Shown: positions 18,451 through 26,281 of the stretch, piece by piece | Layout: every line of letters begins with the position of its first letter | Numbering within the stretch: the first letter of the stretch is position 1 | Source: UBA1219 sp045601425 | GTDB taxonomy: Bacteria; Bacteroidota; Bacteroidia; Bacteroidales; P3 | Assembly (NCBI GenBank): GCA_045601425.1 | Contig: JAZRZP010000043.1 | Span: forward strand, 79,044 to 143,043 | Direction of reading: 5' to 3' | DNA length: 64,000 nt | Program-made: the position numbers and the translations under genes | Notes under the pieces: generated by a model | Databases searched by the model: none | The model's input: the letters and a program-made list of their open reading frames with translations, nothing else | What the model was told of the DNA's origin: nothing

Positions 18451-18459
18451 GCAAAGATA
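18451..18459 (-). promoter_or_regulatory. -7 box of the ferredoxin gene
   Basis: TATCTTTGC on the minus strand lies 34 bp upstream of the start codon at 18417. It is an exact consensus -7 box; the -33 element is not clear. Confidence 0.72.
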
Positions 18460-18621
18460 GTATTTTTTTTCGGTTTGCGGATAAAAAAAAGTATTTTTTT
18501 TTTGCGTTGTTGCTAATTTTGTGAAAATCACATTTTTGTGACAGTGTTTTTTTTCGGAGGCCGGACAGTAAAAGGTGTTTTTGAACGGCTGCCTTTGATG
18601 TTTGTACGCAAAAAACAACGA

Positions 18622-19611
18622 TTATTTCAGGTTTTCGACCAGTTTTTTCATTACCCGTCGGGGCGTGCCGTTGTTGTACAGTATTTCGTGGATGGTCTCA
18701 ACTATGGGCATGCTTATGCCGTATTGCTGGCGAATTTTCTCGATTGATTTCGTGGCATAATAGCCTTCGGCCACCATGTTCATTTCGAGTTGGGCGCCAC
18801 GCACCGAATATCCTAGGCCTATCATGGATCCGAAACGGCGGTTGCGGCTGTGCTGCGAATAAGCAGTTACCAGCAGGTCACCGAGGTATGGAAACTTTTC
18901 CAGTTGTCGGCAGTCCATTGGGTGGAGGTGGTTCAGAAATTCGTCCATTTCCTGCATGGCGTTCGATATGAGGACAGCCAAGAGGTTGTCGCCGTAGCCG
19001 AGGCCTTTGCATACTCCGGCGGCGAGGGCATAGATGTTTTTCAGTACGGTGGCATATTCGATGCCCTGAATGTCTTCTGAAACTGTGGTGCGTACGAAAC
19101 GGCAGCTGATGGATTTCGAGATTTCCTGTGCCAGAGCATTGTTCTTCGATGCAACGGTGAGGTAGGTGAGTTTCTGTTGTGCGGCCTCTTCGGCGTGCGA
19201 CGGCCCGCTGATTACCGTCATGTCGTCGTAGCTGATTCCGAATTTGTCGTGAAGGTAGTCTGTGGTAATCTGACCCGTTTCAGGAATCAGACCCTTTATG
19301 GCCGAGTGTACTTTCTTGCCCTTGAAATCTTCGGGTGTGAGTCCTTCCAGACTGAGGTCGAGAAAGGCCGACGGTATCACGAATATTATGTTGGACGACA
19401 TCCTTATCACTTCTTTGATGTCTGATGAGAGGTGTATTCTGTCTGTGTCGAATTCTATTTCGCTAAGATACAACGGATTGCGTTGGTTTTCGAGCAGCCC
19501 CTCGATAATGTCTTCTTCTCGAATCCACCAGTTTATCGACAAATCTTCGTGCTCGAGCACGATGCTGGCCACTGCCGAAGCCCAACTTCCACTACCTAAT
19601 ACTGCTATCAT
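18622..19611 (-). CDS. gpsA: NAD(P)H-dependent glycerol-3-phosphate dehydrogenase
   Basis: GpsA reduces dihydroxyacetone phosphate to sn-glycerol-3-phosphate for phospholipid synthesis. The 329 residues show the N-terminal dinucleotide loop GSGSWASAVA (residues 6-15), the SGPSHAEE segment, and the catalytic lysine region LKNIYALAAGVCKGLGYGDN near residue 190. The length is normal. It starts 27 bp after the PurF-like gene and is probably in one transcription unit with it. Confidence 0.95.
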   Translation of the reverse strand: MIAVLGSGSWASAVASIVLEHEDLSINWWIREEDIIEGLLENQRNPLYLSEIEFDTDRIHLSSDIKEVIRMSSNIIFVIPSAFLDLSLEGLTPEDFKGKKVHSAIKGLIPETGQITTDYLHDKFGISYDDMTVISGPSHAEEAAQQKLTYLTVASKNNALAQEISKSISCRFVRTTVSEDIQGIEYATVLKNIYALAAGVCKGLGYGDNLLAVLISNAMQEMDEFLNHLHPMDCRQLEKFPYLGDLLVTAYSQHSRNRRFGSMIGLGYSVRGAQLEMNMVAEGYYATKSIEKIRQQYGISMPIVETIHEILYNNGTPRRVMKKLVENLK

Positions 19612-19638
19612 GTTTTTCCTTTTTTATCATGCTTTTTG

Positions 19639-21045
19639 TTATCTGCATTTGCTTGTACCGTCGAAGCAGTGTGTGCAAACCTGTTCCGGAGGAAGGTTGA
19701 CGGCGTTGCATATTGTACTTAATGTATTGAATTTCAGGGTGTCAACACCGAGGTGCTTTCGTAGTATTTCCACCATGTTGGCATATTCTTTCGTGTTTTC
19801 GTCGCAATAGAGAGGAATGTTCTTGGTGCTGTCGCCTTCAAGTTCTTTTACAACGCGGCGTGTTATGAGTTCCATTTCGGTTTTAGATGTCGAGAAGTTC
19901 AGGAAGTCGCAGCCATAGAGAAGGGGAGGACAGCTTATGCGTATGTGTATTTCTTTGGCACCGTATTCGTACAGCATTTTCACGTTGTCGCGGAGTTGTG
20001 TGCCGCGCACTATGGAGTCGTCGCAGAACACGATTCTTTTCCCGGTGAGTATCTGGCGGTTGGGTATGAGTTTCATTTTGGCCACGTGTTCGCGTTGTTC
20101 TTGCGAAATGGGCATGAAACTGCGAGACCATGTCGGGGTGTACTTGGTTACGCCGCGCCGGTAGGGTATTTTCTTGCCGTTGGAGTAGCCGAGGGCCATG
20201 CCTATTCCCGAGTCGGGTATTGCCGAAACGAAATCGACGTCGATGTTGTCGGTTTTGCCCATTTCGTATCCGATTTTGTAACGGAAGTCTTCGGTGTTTA
20301 TTCCTTCGTATTCGGAACACGGGTAGCCGTAATAAATCCAGAGGAACGAGCATATCTGCATTTTTTCGCTTGGGGCGAGGAGTTGGGTTATGCCGAAGGG
20401 CGACACTTTTACTATTTCGCCGGGTCCCACAAAGTATTCGGTGCTGTAGTCGAGGTTTATGTAGCTGTGGCTTTCGGAGGCTACGGCGAAACCGTCGCTG
20501 TTTCTGCCTATTACGATTGGGGTGCGGCCGTAGAGGTCGCGGGCAGCGATGATGCCGTCTTCGCTGAGTATGAGTATGGAGCAGGAGCCGTTTATTTTAC
20601 GGTGAACGTTCTGTATGCCGTCGACGAAGTCCTTGCCCTGAGTTATGAGCAGGGCTATGAGTTCTGTCGGGTTTGTCTTTCCGGAACTGAGTTCGGTGAA
20701 CTGCTGGTTGCGGGCGAGGCATTCGTTTTCGAGTTCGGTGATGTTGTTTATGCGGCCGACGGTAACGATGGCGAATCGTCCGAGATGAGAGTTGACGACG
20801 ATGGGCTGGGCGTCGGTGTCGCTGATGACGCCTATGCCGCAGTTGCCTTTGAATTTATCGAGTTCATCGCAGAATTTGGTGCGGAAATAGGAATTGTCTA
20901 TGGTGTGAATGGAACGGTGGAATATGCCGTTCTCGATGGTGGCGAGACCACCGCGTTTGGTACCGAGATGTGAGTGGTAGTCGGTGCCGTAAAACAAATC
21001 GTTGATGCACGATTTTTTAGAAACTACTCCAAAAAAACCTCCCAT
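19639..21045 (-). CDS. PurF-like amidophosphoribosyltransferase homologue lacking the catalytic Cys
   Basis: The 468-residue protein has the PurF layout: an N-terminal glutamine amidotransferase (Ntn-hydrolase) domain followed by a phosphoribosyltransferase domain with the PRPP loop VFCDDSIVRGTQLRD near residue 335. PurF uses an N-terminal cysteine to release ammonia from glutamine. Here the sequence begins MGGFFGVVSK, so glycine stands where that cysteine is required. Other amidotransferase-domain marks such as LGTKRGG and SHLGRFAIVTVG remain. The protein may use free ammonia, regulate the true PurF, or have another role. I have seen similar MGGFFG starts among Bacteroidota homologues, from memory only. 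It is co-directional with gpsA and has its own promoter. Confidence 0.85.
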   Translation of the reverse strand: MGGFFGVVSKKSCINDLFYGTDYHSHLGTKRGGLATIENGIFHRSIHTIDNSYFRTKFCDELDKFKGNCGIGVISDTDAQPIVVNSHLGRFAIVTVGRINNITELENECLARNQQFTELSSGKTNPTELIALLITQGKDFVDGIQNVHRKINGSCSILILSEDGIIAARDLYGRTPIVIGRNSDGFAVASESHSYINLDYSTEYFVGPGEIVKVSPFGITQLLAPSEKMQICSFLWIYYGYPCSEYEGINTEDFRYKIGYEMGKTDNIDVDFVSAIPDSGIGMALGYSNGKKIPYRRGVTKYTPTWSRSFMPISQEQREHVAKMKLIPNRQILTGKRIVFCDDSIVRGTQLRDNVKMLYEYGAKEIHIRISCPPLLYGCDFLNFSTSKTEMELITRRVVKELEGDSTKNIPLYCDENTKEYANMVEILRKHLGVDTLKFNTLSTICNAVNLPPEQVCTHCFDGTSKCR

Positions 21046-21099
21046 AAGTTACTGTCTTTTAGTTGTTTTGTGCTATGTTGCCGTTTTTGGTTCAAAACT

Positions 21100-21132
21100 G
21101 CAAATTTACAATTTTAGGATTGGATTTACAAA
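21100..21132 (-). promoter_or_regulatory. Promoter of the PurF-like gene and gpsA
   Basis: On the minus strand TTTG (21129-21132), a 20-base spacer and TAAATTTG ending at 21101 match the Bacteroidota promoter pattern, about 55 bp upstream of the start at 21045. Confidence 0.75.
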
Positions 21133-21194
21133 TTTTTTCGCACTTAAATTAAAAAAGGTTTTGTGTGTTCTGATAATCAGTAGGTTGCGTTTTT

Positions 21195-21227
21195 TTTGTT
21201 TTTTCCGGAAAAAAGGTGTATCTTTGC
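21195..21227 (+). promoter_or_regulatory. Promoter of the DUF4293 gene
   Basis: TTTG (21195-21198), a 20-base spacer and TATCTTTG (21219-21226) give an exact consensus match 44 bp upstream of the start codon at 21271. Confidence 0.85.
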
Positions 21228-21270
21228 AAACCGAAATCTACATGTTTAAGTATTAAAAAACGTTTACGTC

Positions 21271-21768
21271 ATGATACAGCGCATACAATCATTTTATCTG
21301 GTGCTTGCCTTTGTGGGTGTGGTACTGATGTTTCTGTTTCCCACGGCTACTTTCGAACTGTCGCAGGGTGGTTTTAAAACAACTTCGGAACTGGGTCTTT
21401 TGCCCGGAGGAGAGAATGTAATCGACGAGGCGAACAGTACTGCGTTTATACCGCAACATTCTGTTCTGCTGATGATTATGGCTATCGTTCTGGGAGTAGG
21501 GATACTGGTTGGGATTTTTATGTACAAGAACCGCGTAAGGCAGATGAGATTCGTTTCAATGCTGGCATTACTGAACATAGTGTATGTGGGGATCATGTTT
21601 CTGGCAAGTATTCCCGACAGCGAATCGGTGATAGCCAACAGCGAGGTGCATACCACATATTCCGTGGGTACGTTCGTGCCGCTGGTAACTCTGATTCTGA
21701 CAGTGTTGGCACAGCGTGCCATCCGCCGCGACGAGATGAAAGTGCGTGCCGCCGACAGACTGCGGTAG
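21271..21768 (+). CDS. DUF4293 family membrane protein
   Basis: The 165-residue protein has four hydrophobic helices (about 8-24, 66-85, 93-113 and 132-148), starts MIQRIQSFYLVLA and ends RAADRLR; both ends are the hallmarks of DUF4293, a Bacteroidota-specific family. It is an integral inner-membrane protein of unknown function. It has its own consensus promoter and no close partner. Confidence 0.88.
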   Translation: MIQRIQSFYLVLAFVGVVLMFLFPTATFELSQGGFKTTSELGLLPGGENVIDEANSTAFIPQHSVLLMIMAIVLGVGILVGIFMYKNRVRQMRFVSMLALLNIVYVGIMFLASIPDSESVIANSEVHTTYSVGTFVPLVTLILTVLAQRAIRRDEMKVRAADRLR

Positions 21769-21867
21769 GAAGGGGAAAACAATCCTTCAGTAGAATCGGG
21801 AATGGTATGGAATATTCCGATCAGGTTTTTCACTGTCTGAAAAATTTTTGAAAAGATGCGATGCTTT

Positions 21868-21899
21868 TTTGTTTTTCGGAGAAAGTTTTGTAACTTTGC
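21868..21899 (+). promoter_or_regulatory. Promoter upstream of the structured RNA
   Basis: TTTG (21868-21871), a 19-base spacer and TAACTTTG (21891-21898) match the Bacteroidota promoter. No start codon with a meaningful frame follows. The next feature is a long RNA secondary structure, so this promoter probably makes a non-coding transcript of up to ~275 nt. Confidence 0.72.
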
Positions 21900-21978
21900 A
21901 GAAACTTTGGAACACTTGAAAGATTGTGGATAAAGTTGTAATATAAAGAAAATAAGGTTTTTAAACTGAAAAAGGTAT

Positions 21979-22008
21979 TAGGAAAAATAGGAAAAAAGTA
22001 GGAAAAAA
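21979..22008 (+). repeat. Three short TAGGAAAAA direct repeats
   Basis: TAGGAAAAA occurs at 21979, 21988 and 21999, in an A-rich stretch between the promoter and the structured RNA. It may be simple low complexity or a protein-binding leader. Confidence 0.5.
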
Positions 22009-22018
22009 GTAAAAAAAA

Positions 22019-22179
22019 GCAATTCCGCTTTTCTTTGTAAGTCGAAATCTGGTAAATTTCAAGAACTTAATGCACAGGAAAAGAGAAGTGCTTGCGGTAA
22101 CGCCGCGAGCTTTCTTGTTTGCATTAAGGTATACCAGAACCTCGACTTAAGACAATAAAGTTCGCGGTTCTTTTTTTTT
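22019..22179 (+). ncRNA. Structured small RNA candidate, rod-shaped, possibly 6S-like
   Basis: A long nested inverted structure fills this gap. From outside in: CCGC 22025-22028 with GCGG 22164-22167; TTGT plus AAGTCGA (22035-22045) with TCGACTT plus ACAA (22142-22155, three-base bulge); TCTGGTA (22048-22054) with TACCAGA (22132-22138); CTTAATGCA (22066-22074) with TGCATTAAG (22120-22128); AGAA/TTCT; and GCTTGCGG (22090-22097) with CCGCGAGC (22103-22110) closing on a five-base loop. An asymmetric internal loop lies between the third and fourth helices. A nine-base T-run (22171-22179) follows. A good promoter lies upstream and there is no coding frame. A rod with an internal bubble and ~160 nt length recalls 6S RNA. 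The structure is well supported, but the family name is a guess. Confidence 0.65.
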
Positions 22180-22223
22180 GTAAAAAAATGAACAAAATGC
22201 AAAAAGATTGCACATTGAGATTG

Positions 22224-22232
22224 TAATTTTGC
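22224..22232 (+). promoter_or_regulatory. Probable -7 box of the accessory operon
   Basis: TAATTTTGC fits TAnnTTTG and lies 54 bp upstream of the methyltransferase start. No exact TTTG is found 19-21 bases further upstream, so the promoter is plausible rather than certain. Confidence 0.6.
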
Positions 22233-22285
22233 AAACGTAGAGGATTGAAAAATAAAAACTCTGAAGAAAAATATTGGTGCTATAG

Positions 22286-23086
22286 ATGATGACGAATGCT
22301 ATTTTACCAAGTTGGCTTGATAATCTTATTTTCGAAGAAATGGGGGCGAAATATTGTCCGTCCTATGCGGATATGACCAATATCCACGATGATAGAGAAG
22401 CTACACTTAAATATCTTGGAACATATTTTCCCAGAAGTTATGTAGAAGCTTATTCTATTTTTTCTGATTATTTCAATAAGTATTCTTCCGAATGGCAGAA
22501 TCGCGAAGAAATTTCAATCTTTGATTTTGGCTGCGGTACAGGCGGCGAAATTGTTGGATTACTGACTGTTTTGAATAATAAATTCAATAATCTAAAGAAA
22601 GTAAAAATTGTTGCTTTGGATGGCAACCAGAATGCGTTGCGCATTTATGAAAAAGTACTTGCCGAATTTCAAAAACAAACAAATCTACCAATAGAAAATC
22701 ATTCCGCACCAATTTTTATTGAGGATTTTTACGATTTAAACATTCTTGATAATGTTTTGAGGAAAAATTTCGATATAATTCTATCATTCAAAGCGATTTG
22801 TGAATTTGTTACCAAAGATCAATTTGAGAAACAAAATGCATACGAACATATTGCAAAGTTTCTTCTCCCAAAACTAAGCGAAGACGGAACAATGCTTTTA
22901 GAAGATGTAACTACGTACAATCACACCTCTCAAGAGTGGCTGCCGAAGATGATGGACAAAGGATTGAAAGAAGCTAATTGCAAAGTTGTTATGCAAAATG
23001 AAGGATATAATCAAATGTATTTAATAACACATTCTCACAAGTCAAATGATAAAAGCAAAGTGGCTTGGAGGATGATAAAACGATAA
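22286..23086 (+). CDS. Class I SAM-dependent methyltransferase
   Basis: The 266-residue protein carries the SAM-binding glycine loop in IFDFGCGTGGE (about residues 77-87), the acidic second strand VALDGNQNALRIYE (about 113-126), and a motif with FDIILSFKAICEF near residue 170. There is no DNA-methyltransferase catalytic motif such as DPPY/NPPY or PC, so nucleic-acid base methylation is not indicated; the substrate could be RNA, protein or a small molecule. It is the first gene of an AT-rich operon whose genes are separated by exactly six bases, in front of an SF1 helicase. The island context suggests horizontal acquisition. Confidence 0.82.
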   Translation: MMTNAILPSWLDNLIFEEMGAKYCPSYADMTNIHDDREATLKYLGTYFPRSYVEAYSIFSDYFNKYSSEWQNREEISIFDFGCGTGGEIVGLLTVLNNKFNNLKKVKIVALDGNQNALRIYEKVLAEFQKQTNLPIENHSAPIFIEDFYDLNILDNVLRKNFDIILSFKAICEFVTKDQFEKQNAYEHIAKFLLPKLSEDGTMLLEDVTTYNHTSQEWLPKMMDKGLKEANCKVVMQNEGYNQMYLITHSHKSNDKSKVAWRMIKR

Positions 23087-23092
23087 AATAAT

Positions 23093-24451
23093 ATGCGACT
23101 TCAAAATTGGTTTATCAGGAATCTTGACGACATTCAACGTGAAGTTATCATTGAAAGTATTGACAAAAGTATTATTGTGCAAGGAATGGCGGGAAGCGGA
23201 AAGACAAACCTTGCTATACATCGTGCATTACAAGCCAAAGGAAAAGGAAGTTATGCCATTGTGATTATGACAGTTGCTCTCAGACGTATGATTGCGTATG
23301 GTATGAAATCGTTAGGGTTAGATAGCGAACGCATTGCTTATGAGTGGGCTTGGTTAAACAGAGGATTCGATTTAGAAGGTGATGTGTATTGTTTGGTTCA
23401 TAAACAATTTGATGGAACTATTGTTGTTGATAAATCTAAACTTTATCTTGTAAAAGGAAATAACGTGCAAAAATTCGAGTTGGCTTTTCAAGAACGTCAG
23501 ACCCTCAAGCCGTCTCCTAAAATCAAAGGCCATTTTGGCATTGATTATGCTACTTGGGTTGATTACAAGTTTTACAAAGCATGGGATAGAAGATATAGTT
23601 GGTTTAAAGAAGTTCCTATTGACTCCGATTTCAGTGTCTCAAAAACTGATAAGTATTGTTTGGTGCCAAGCGGGACATTATACAAGCCTGTAGAATCTAC
23701 AATAGATTATCTTATTGTGGATGAAGCCCAAGATTTTAATGTGAACGATTATAAAACTCATTTTATTCCAAAAGCAAACAAGAGCATATCGCTTTTGGGA
23801 GATTCTAACCAAAAGATGATAAGCACGGGAAGTTCCATGCAACAATTACAAGCATCATTCCCTGCTTTCAAGAATTTTACTTTGAAATATAATTATCGTT
23901 TGCCTAAGGCTATAGCAAAAGTTGCTCAAAAGATTGCAGGAACAGATATTGATTTGTTGTCGGATAATCTTAAAGCTGGAGGCAATAGCGATTTCCCCAA
24001 TTTTCCAAAACCAATTGTTAAAAAATGCAATTCGAGAGAAGATGAAATAAAATGGATCGCCAATTTGATAAATAACGAAGGTCTTGATGATGTAGCCATT
24101 CTCGTACAAAATAAAAATGATGTTCAAGAAGTTGTGAAATTGTTGGTTGAAAATGGAATAAACGAAGTACAAACTCATTACAGAACAGGTCAAGATGTGC
24201 CTTTCTACACTATTAATACCCTCGATTTTTCAAACAACGATTTACCCTGCATTTTGGATTATTACGCAGCAAAGGGGTCAGAATTTGACCACGTATTTGT
24301 CCCTTTTGCGAATGAAGGAAAAGTAGGTAAACGCAACGATTTCTTTGTCGCTTGCACTCGTTCGTCAAATAGCTTATATATAAGTTATTCTGGAATAAAA
24401 ACATCGTTTTTGCGACAAGTAAATAGTAATGATATTGTTGAAATAAATTAA
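23093..24451 (+). CDS. Compact UvrD/Rep-like superfamily 1 helicase
   Basis: The 452-residue protein has the SF1A motif set in order: Q-motif LDDIQREVI (residues 11-19), Walker A GMAGSGKT (31-38), Walker B LIVDEAQDF (about 206-214), motif III LLGDSNQKM (about 234-242), motif IV YNYRLP (about 266), motif V AAKGSEFDHVFVP (about 392) and motif VI VACTRSSNSLYI (about 418). It is far shorter than UvrD or PcrA (~720) and seems to lack much of the 1B/2B accessory domains. A poorly conserved segment (about 90-195) lies between motifs I and II. It is probably an ATP-driven nucleic-acid translocase, flanked by a methyltransferase and a coiled-coil protein with six-base gaps. Confidence 0.88.
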   Translation: MRLQNWFIRNLDDIQREVIIESIDKSIIVQGMAGSGKTNLAIHRALQAKGKGSYAIVIMTVALRRMIAYGMKSLGLDSERIAYEWAWLNRGFDLEGDVYCLVHKQFDGTIVVDKSKLYLVKGNNVQKFELAFQERQTLKPSPKIKGHFGIDYATWVDYKFYKAWDRRYSWFKEVPIDSDFSVSKTDKYCLVPSGTLYKPVESTIDYLIVDEAQDFNVNDYKTHFIPKANKSISLLGDSNQKMISTGSSMQQLQASFPAFKNFTLKYNYRLPKAIAKVAQKIAGTDIDLLSDNLKAGGNSDFPNFPKPIVKKCNSREDEIKWIANLINNEGLDDVAILVQNKNDVQEVVKLLVENGINEVQTHYRTGQDVPFYTINTLDFSNNDLPCILDYYAAKGSEFDHVFVPFANEGKVGKRNDFFVACTRSSNSLYISYSGIKTSFLRQVNSNDIVEIN

Positions 24452-24457
24452 TTAGAT

Positions 24458-26194
24458 ATGAAAAAATACTATATTGAAATTAGTTCTTGGAATCTTTTGG
24501 AATCGTTTGTCACCGAAAGCATATCTCCATTTTCGTTCTATCAAGAACGCAACTTTGGCAATAATCTAAGCCGTTATTTAAGTGGAGAAAAAGAAAGAAG
24601 CTACCATTTAATTCTTTCAACAAATGATTTAGGAAGTGACTACTCAATATGTGTTGATGAAGAACTTATCGACATCAATTTACTTTCTCCTGTTAAGGGT
24701 TTGAAAACGGTTTTTACATATCCGAAAACTATTTACTATCGTAATGGATCTGTGCATTTTAGATTCAGCACTCCTGAATTAAGAGATTCTTTGATAGCAG
24801 AATCTCAAATTTTGCTTGAGGTGAAATGTCTCGAAAAATATTTGCCTGCATTTTATATAGGTAAGAGTAAAAGCAAAGAATTTAAAAGTCTTGCCAAATT
24901 AGGAAATAAAATTTCTTTTGACTTTTCTTCATACGTAAATTTCGATAATAGACTCAATAGGATTAAAGGAGCAATTGTCGGTTATGTTCGAGGACTTTAC
25001 ATATCTTCTGATGAATCCAATCAATCTTTGCAAAATGAATTGAGGTCATTGAAAAATAGTTTTGGTGGATATAACACTCAAATAATGATGAGTGATACTT
25101 TTGATAAAAAAGAAGATTTAGTATCTTGTATAAACAAAGGCAAGATGTTATACTTCAATCAAATAGAACAAACAGATTATTTTGAAGTGCTTATTGCTCA
25201 ATTGCACGAAATTGAAAATCTCGCAACTATGCGAGCCAATGAAATAAAAATGCTGAATAGTGATGTGAGAAAAAAACAAAAGGAAGTATTACTTGAAGAA
25301 AAAACTGCTATTGAGAACAAACGTGCGGAAATTGAAAAATTGTACAGTATTTATGAAGTTAGACTTGAACTTAACGATATAAAAGCACAAGAAAAAGCTA
25401 ATGGTGAGGCAAATGGCAAAACAAGGCAATATTTTAAAAAAGGAAGTGCTGAATACGAACGTAAGAAACAATTGAAATCTAAAATTGAGGATTTTGAAAA
25501 AAATAATTCCGAGTACAAAAATTTGAATGAGCGTCTTCAGACAATAGAGCAAGAACTAAATGTAAATGCTAACATGTACGACTCCACTATATCGGCTTTA
25601 TTTATTCGTGTTAGTGATATTCTCAACGAACTGATTAAAAAGGCATCTTCTGTGACAAACAATGATGAGATAATTCTTTCAAATGTACTTATTGACACTG
25701 AAAATGTGTCAATAAGTAATCCGTCGGATAATCCCGAACTATGTTACTTCAATATTTTGTTGGATTTGATTCTCAATAGAAATTCAGAAACTCTAATATC
25801 AGAACACGCAGTACTAGAATTGCTGGTAAATTCAGCAAACACCTTTAAGGAAAATCCTCTATCTAAAAGTATAAAAGGAGAGAAAATTCTGAATTGCTTG
25901 CGTACATATTGGCAATACAAGAATCAAAAGACCGACAATTTAATTATTCCAGAACAAGATATGCCCATTTTTCAATCAATATTCTCTTTCTTTATTAAGC
26001 CTTTGGGGTTCGAGCAAATGGAGAGATATATGCTATTGAAAAAATTTCCGCAAAAAGCTTTTGCTTTTATGCTTTGGGGAGCCTGGATTGGTTTTGCCGA
26101 TATACCTAAAACATTTACGAATGTATTGTATCAAAATGAAAAAGTTTCAAAATTAGTTGAAGATAAACTTAAAGAATTATATCTTGTAAAATAA
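24458..26194 (+). CDS. Unrecognised coiled-coil protein of the accessory operon
   Basis: I do not recognise this 578-residue family. The N-terminal ~220 residues look globular and beta-rich, starting MKKYYIEISSWNLLESFVTE with an SPFSFYQERNFGNN motif. Residues ~250-375 are a charged coiled coil rich in Lys and Glu. The C-terminal ~190 residues look helical and end with a hydrophobic AFAFMLWGAWIGFADIP segment. There is no signal peptide and no obvious nuclease or ATPase motif. It lies six bases after the SF1 helicase. A helicase next to a long coiled-coil partner is a common design in phage-defence modules, where the partner senses or recruits, but that role is inference. Confidence 0.72.
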   Translation: MKKYYIEISSWNLLESFVTESISPFSFYQERNFGNNLSRYLSGEKERSYHLILSTNDLGSDYSICVDEELIDINLLSPVKGLKTVFTYPKTIYYRNGSVHFRFSTPELRDSLIAESQILLEVKCLEKYLPAFYIGKSKSKEFKSLAKLGNKISFDFSSYVNFDNRLNRIKGAIVGYVRGLYISSDESNQSLQNELRSLKNSFGGYNTQIMMSDTFDKKEDLVSCINKGKMLYFNQIEQTDYFEVLIAQLHEIENLATMRANEIKMLNSDVRKKQKEVLLEEKTAIENKRAEIEKLYSIYEVRLELNDIKAQEKANGEANGKTRQYFKKGSAEYERKKQLKSKIEDFEKNNSEYKNLNERLQTIEQELNVNANMYDSTISALFIRVSDILNELIKKASSVTNNDEIILSNVLIDTENVSISNPSDNPELCYFNILLDLILNRNSETLISEHAVLELLVNSANTFKENPLSKSIKGEKILNCLRTYWQYKNQKTDNLIIPEQDMPIFQSIFSFFIKPLGFEQMERYMLLKKFPQKAFAFMLWGAWIGFADIPKTFTNVLYQNEKVSKLVEDKLKELYLVK

Positions 26195-26200
26195 AATATT

Positions 26201-26281
26201 ATGGAAAATCAAGAATTAGAATTTTTAACCAAATTAGCCGAAGCTTTAGAAACAAAACAAATAAATTATGAAAAGAGGTAA
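26201..26281 (+). pseudogene. 26-residue stub of a fourth operon gene
   Basis: An ATG at 26201, again six bases after the previous stop, opens a frame of 26 residues beginning MENQELEFLTKLAEALETKQ and ending at a TAA (26279-26281). It overlaps the start of the next gene by 14 bases in another frame. The six-base spacing is the same as between the three preceding genes, so this looks like the first residues of a fourth gene cut off at a recombination junction near 26265. The alternative is a tiny leader peptide coupled to the next gene. Confidence 0.4.

Noticed and set aside
19945..20973. 342-residue plus-strand frame inside the PurF-like gene
   Set aside because: It is antisense to a clear PurF homologue, very rich in Val, Tyr and Ala, with no motif.
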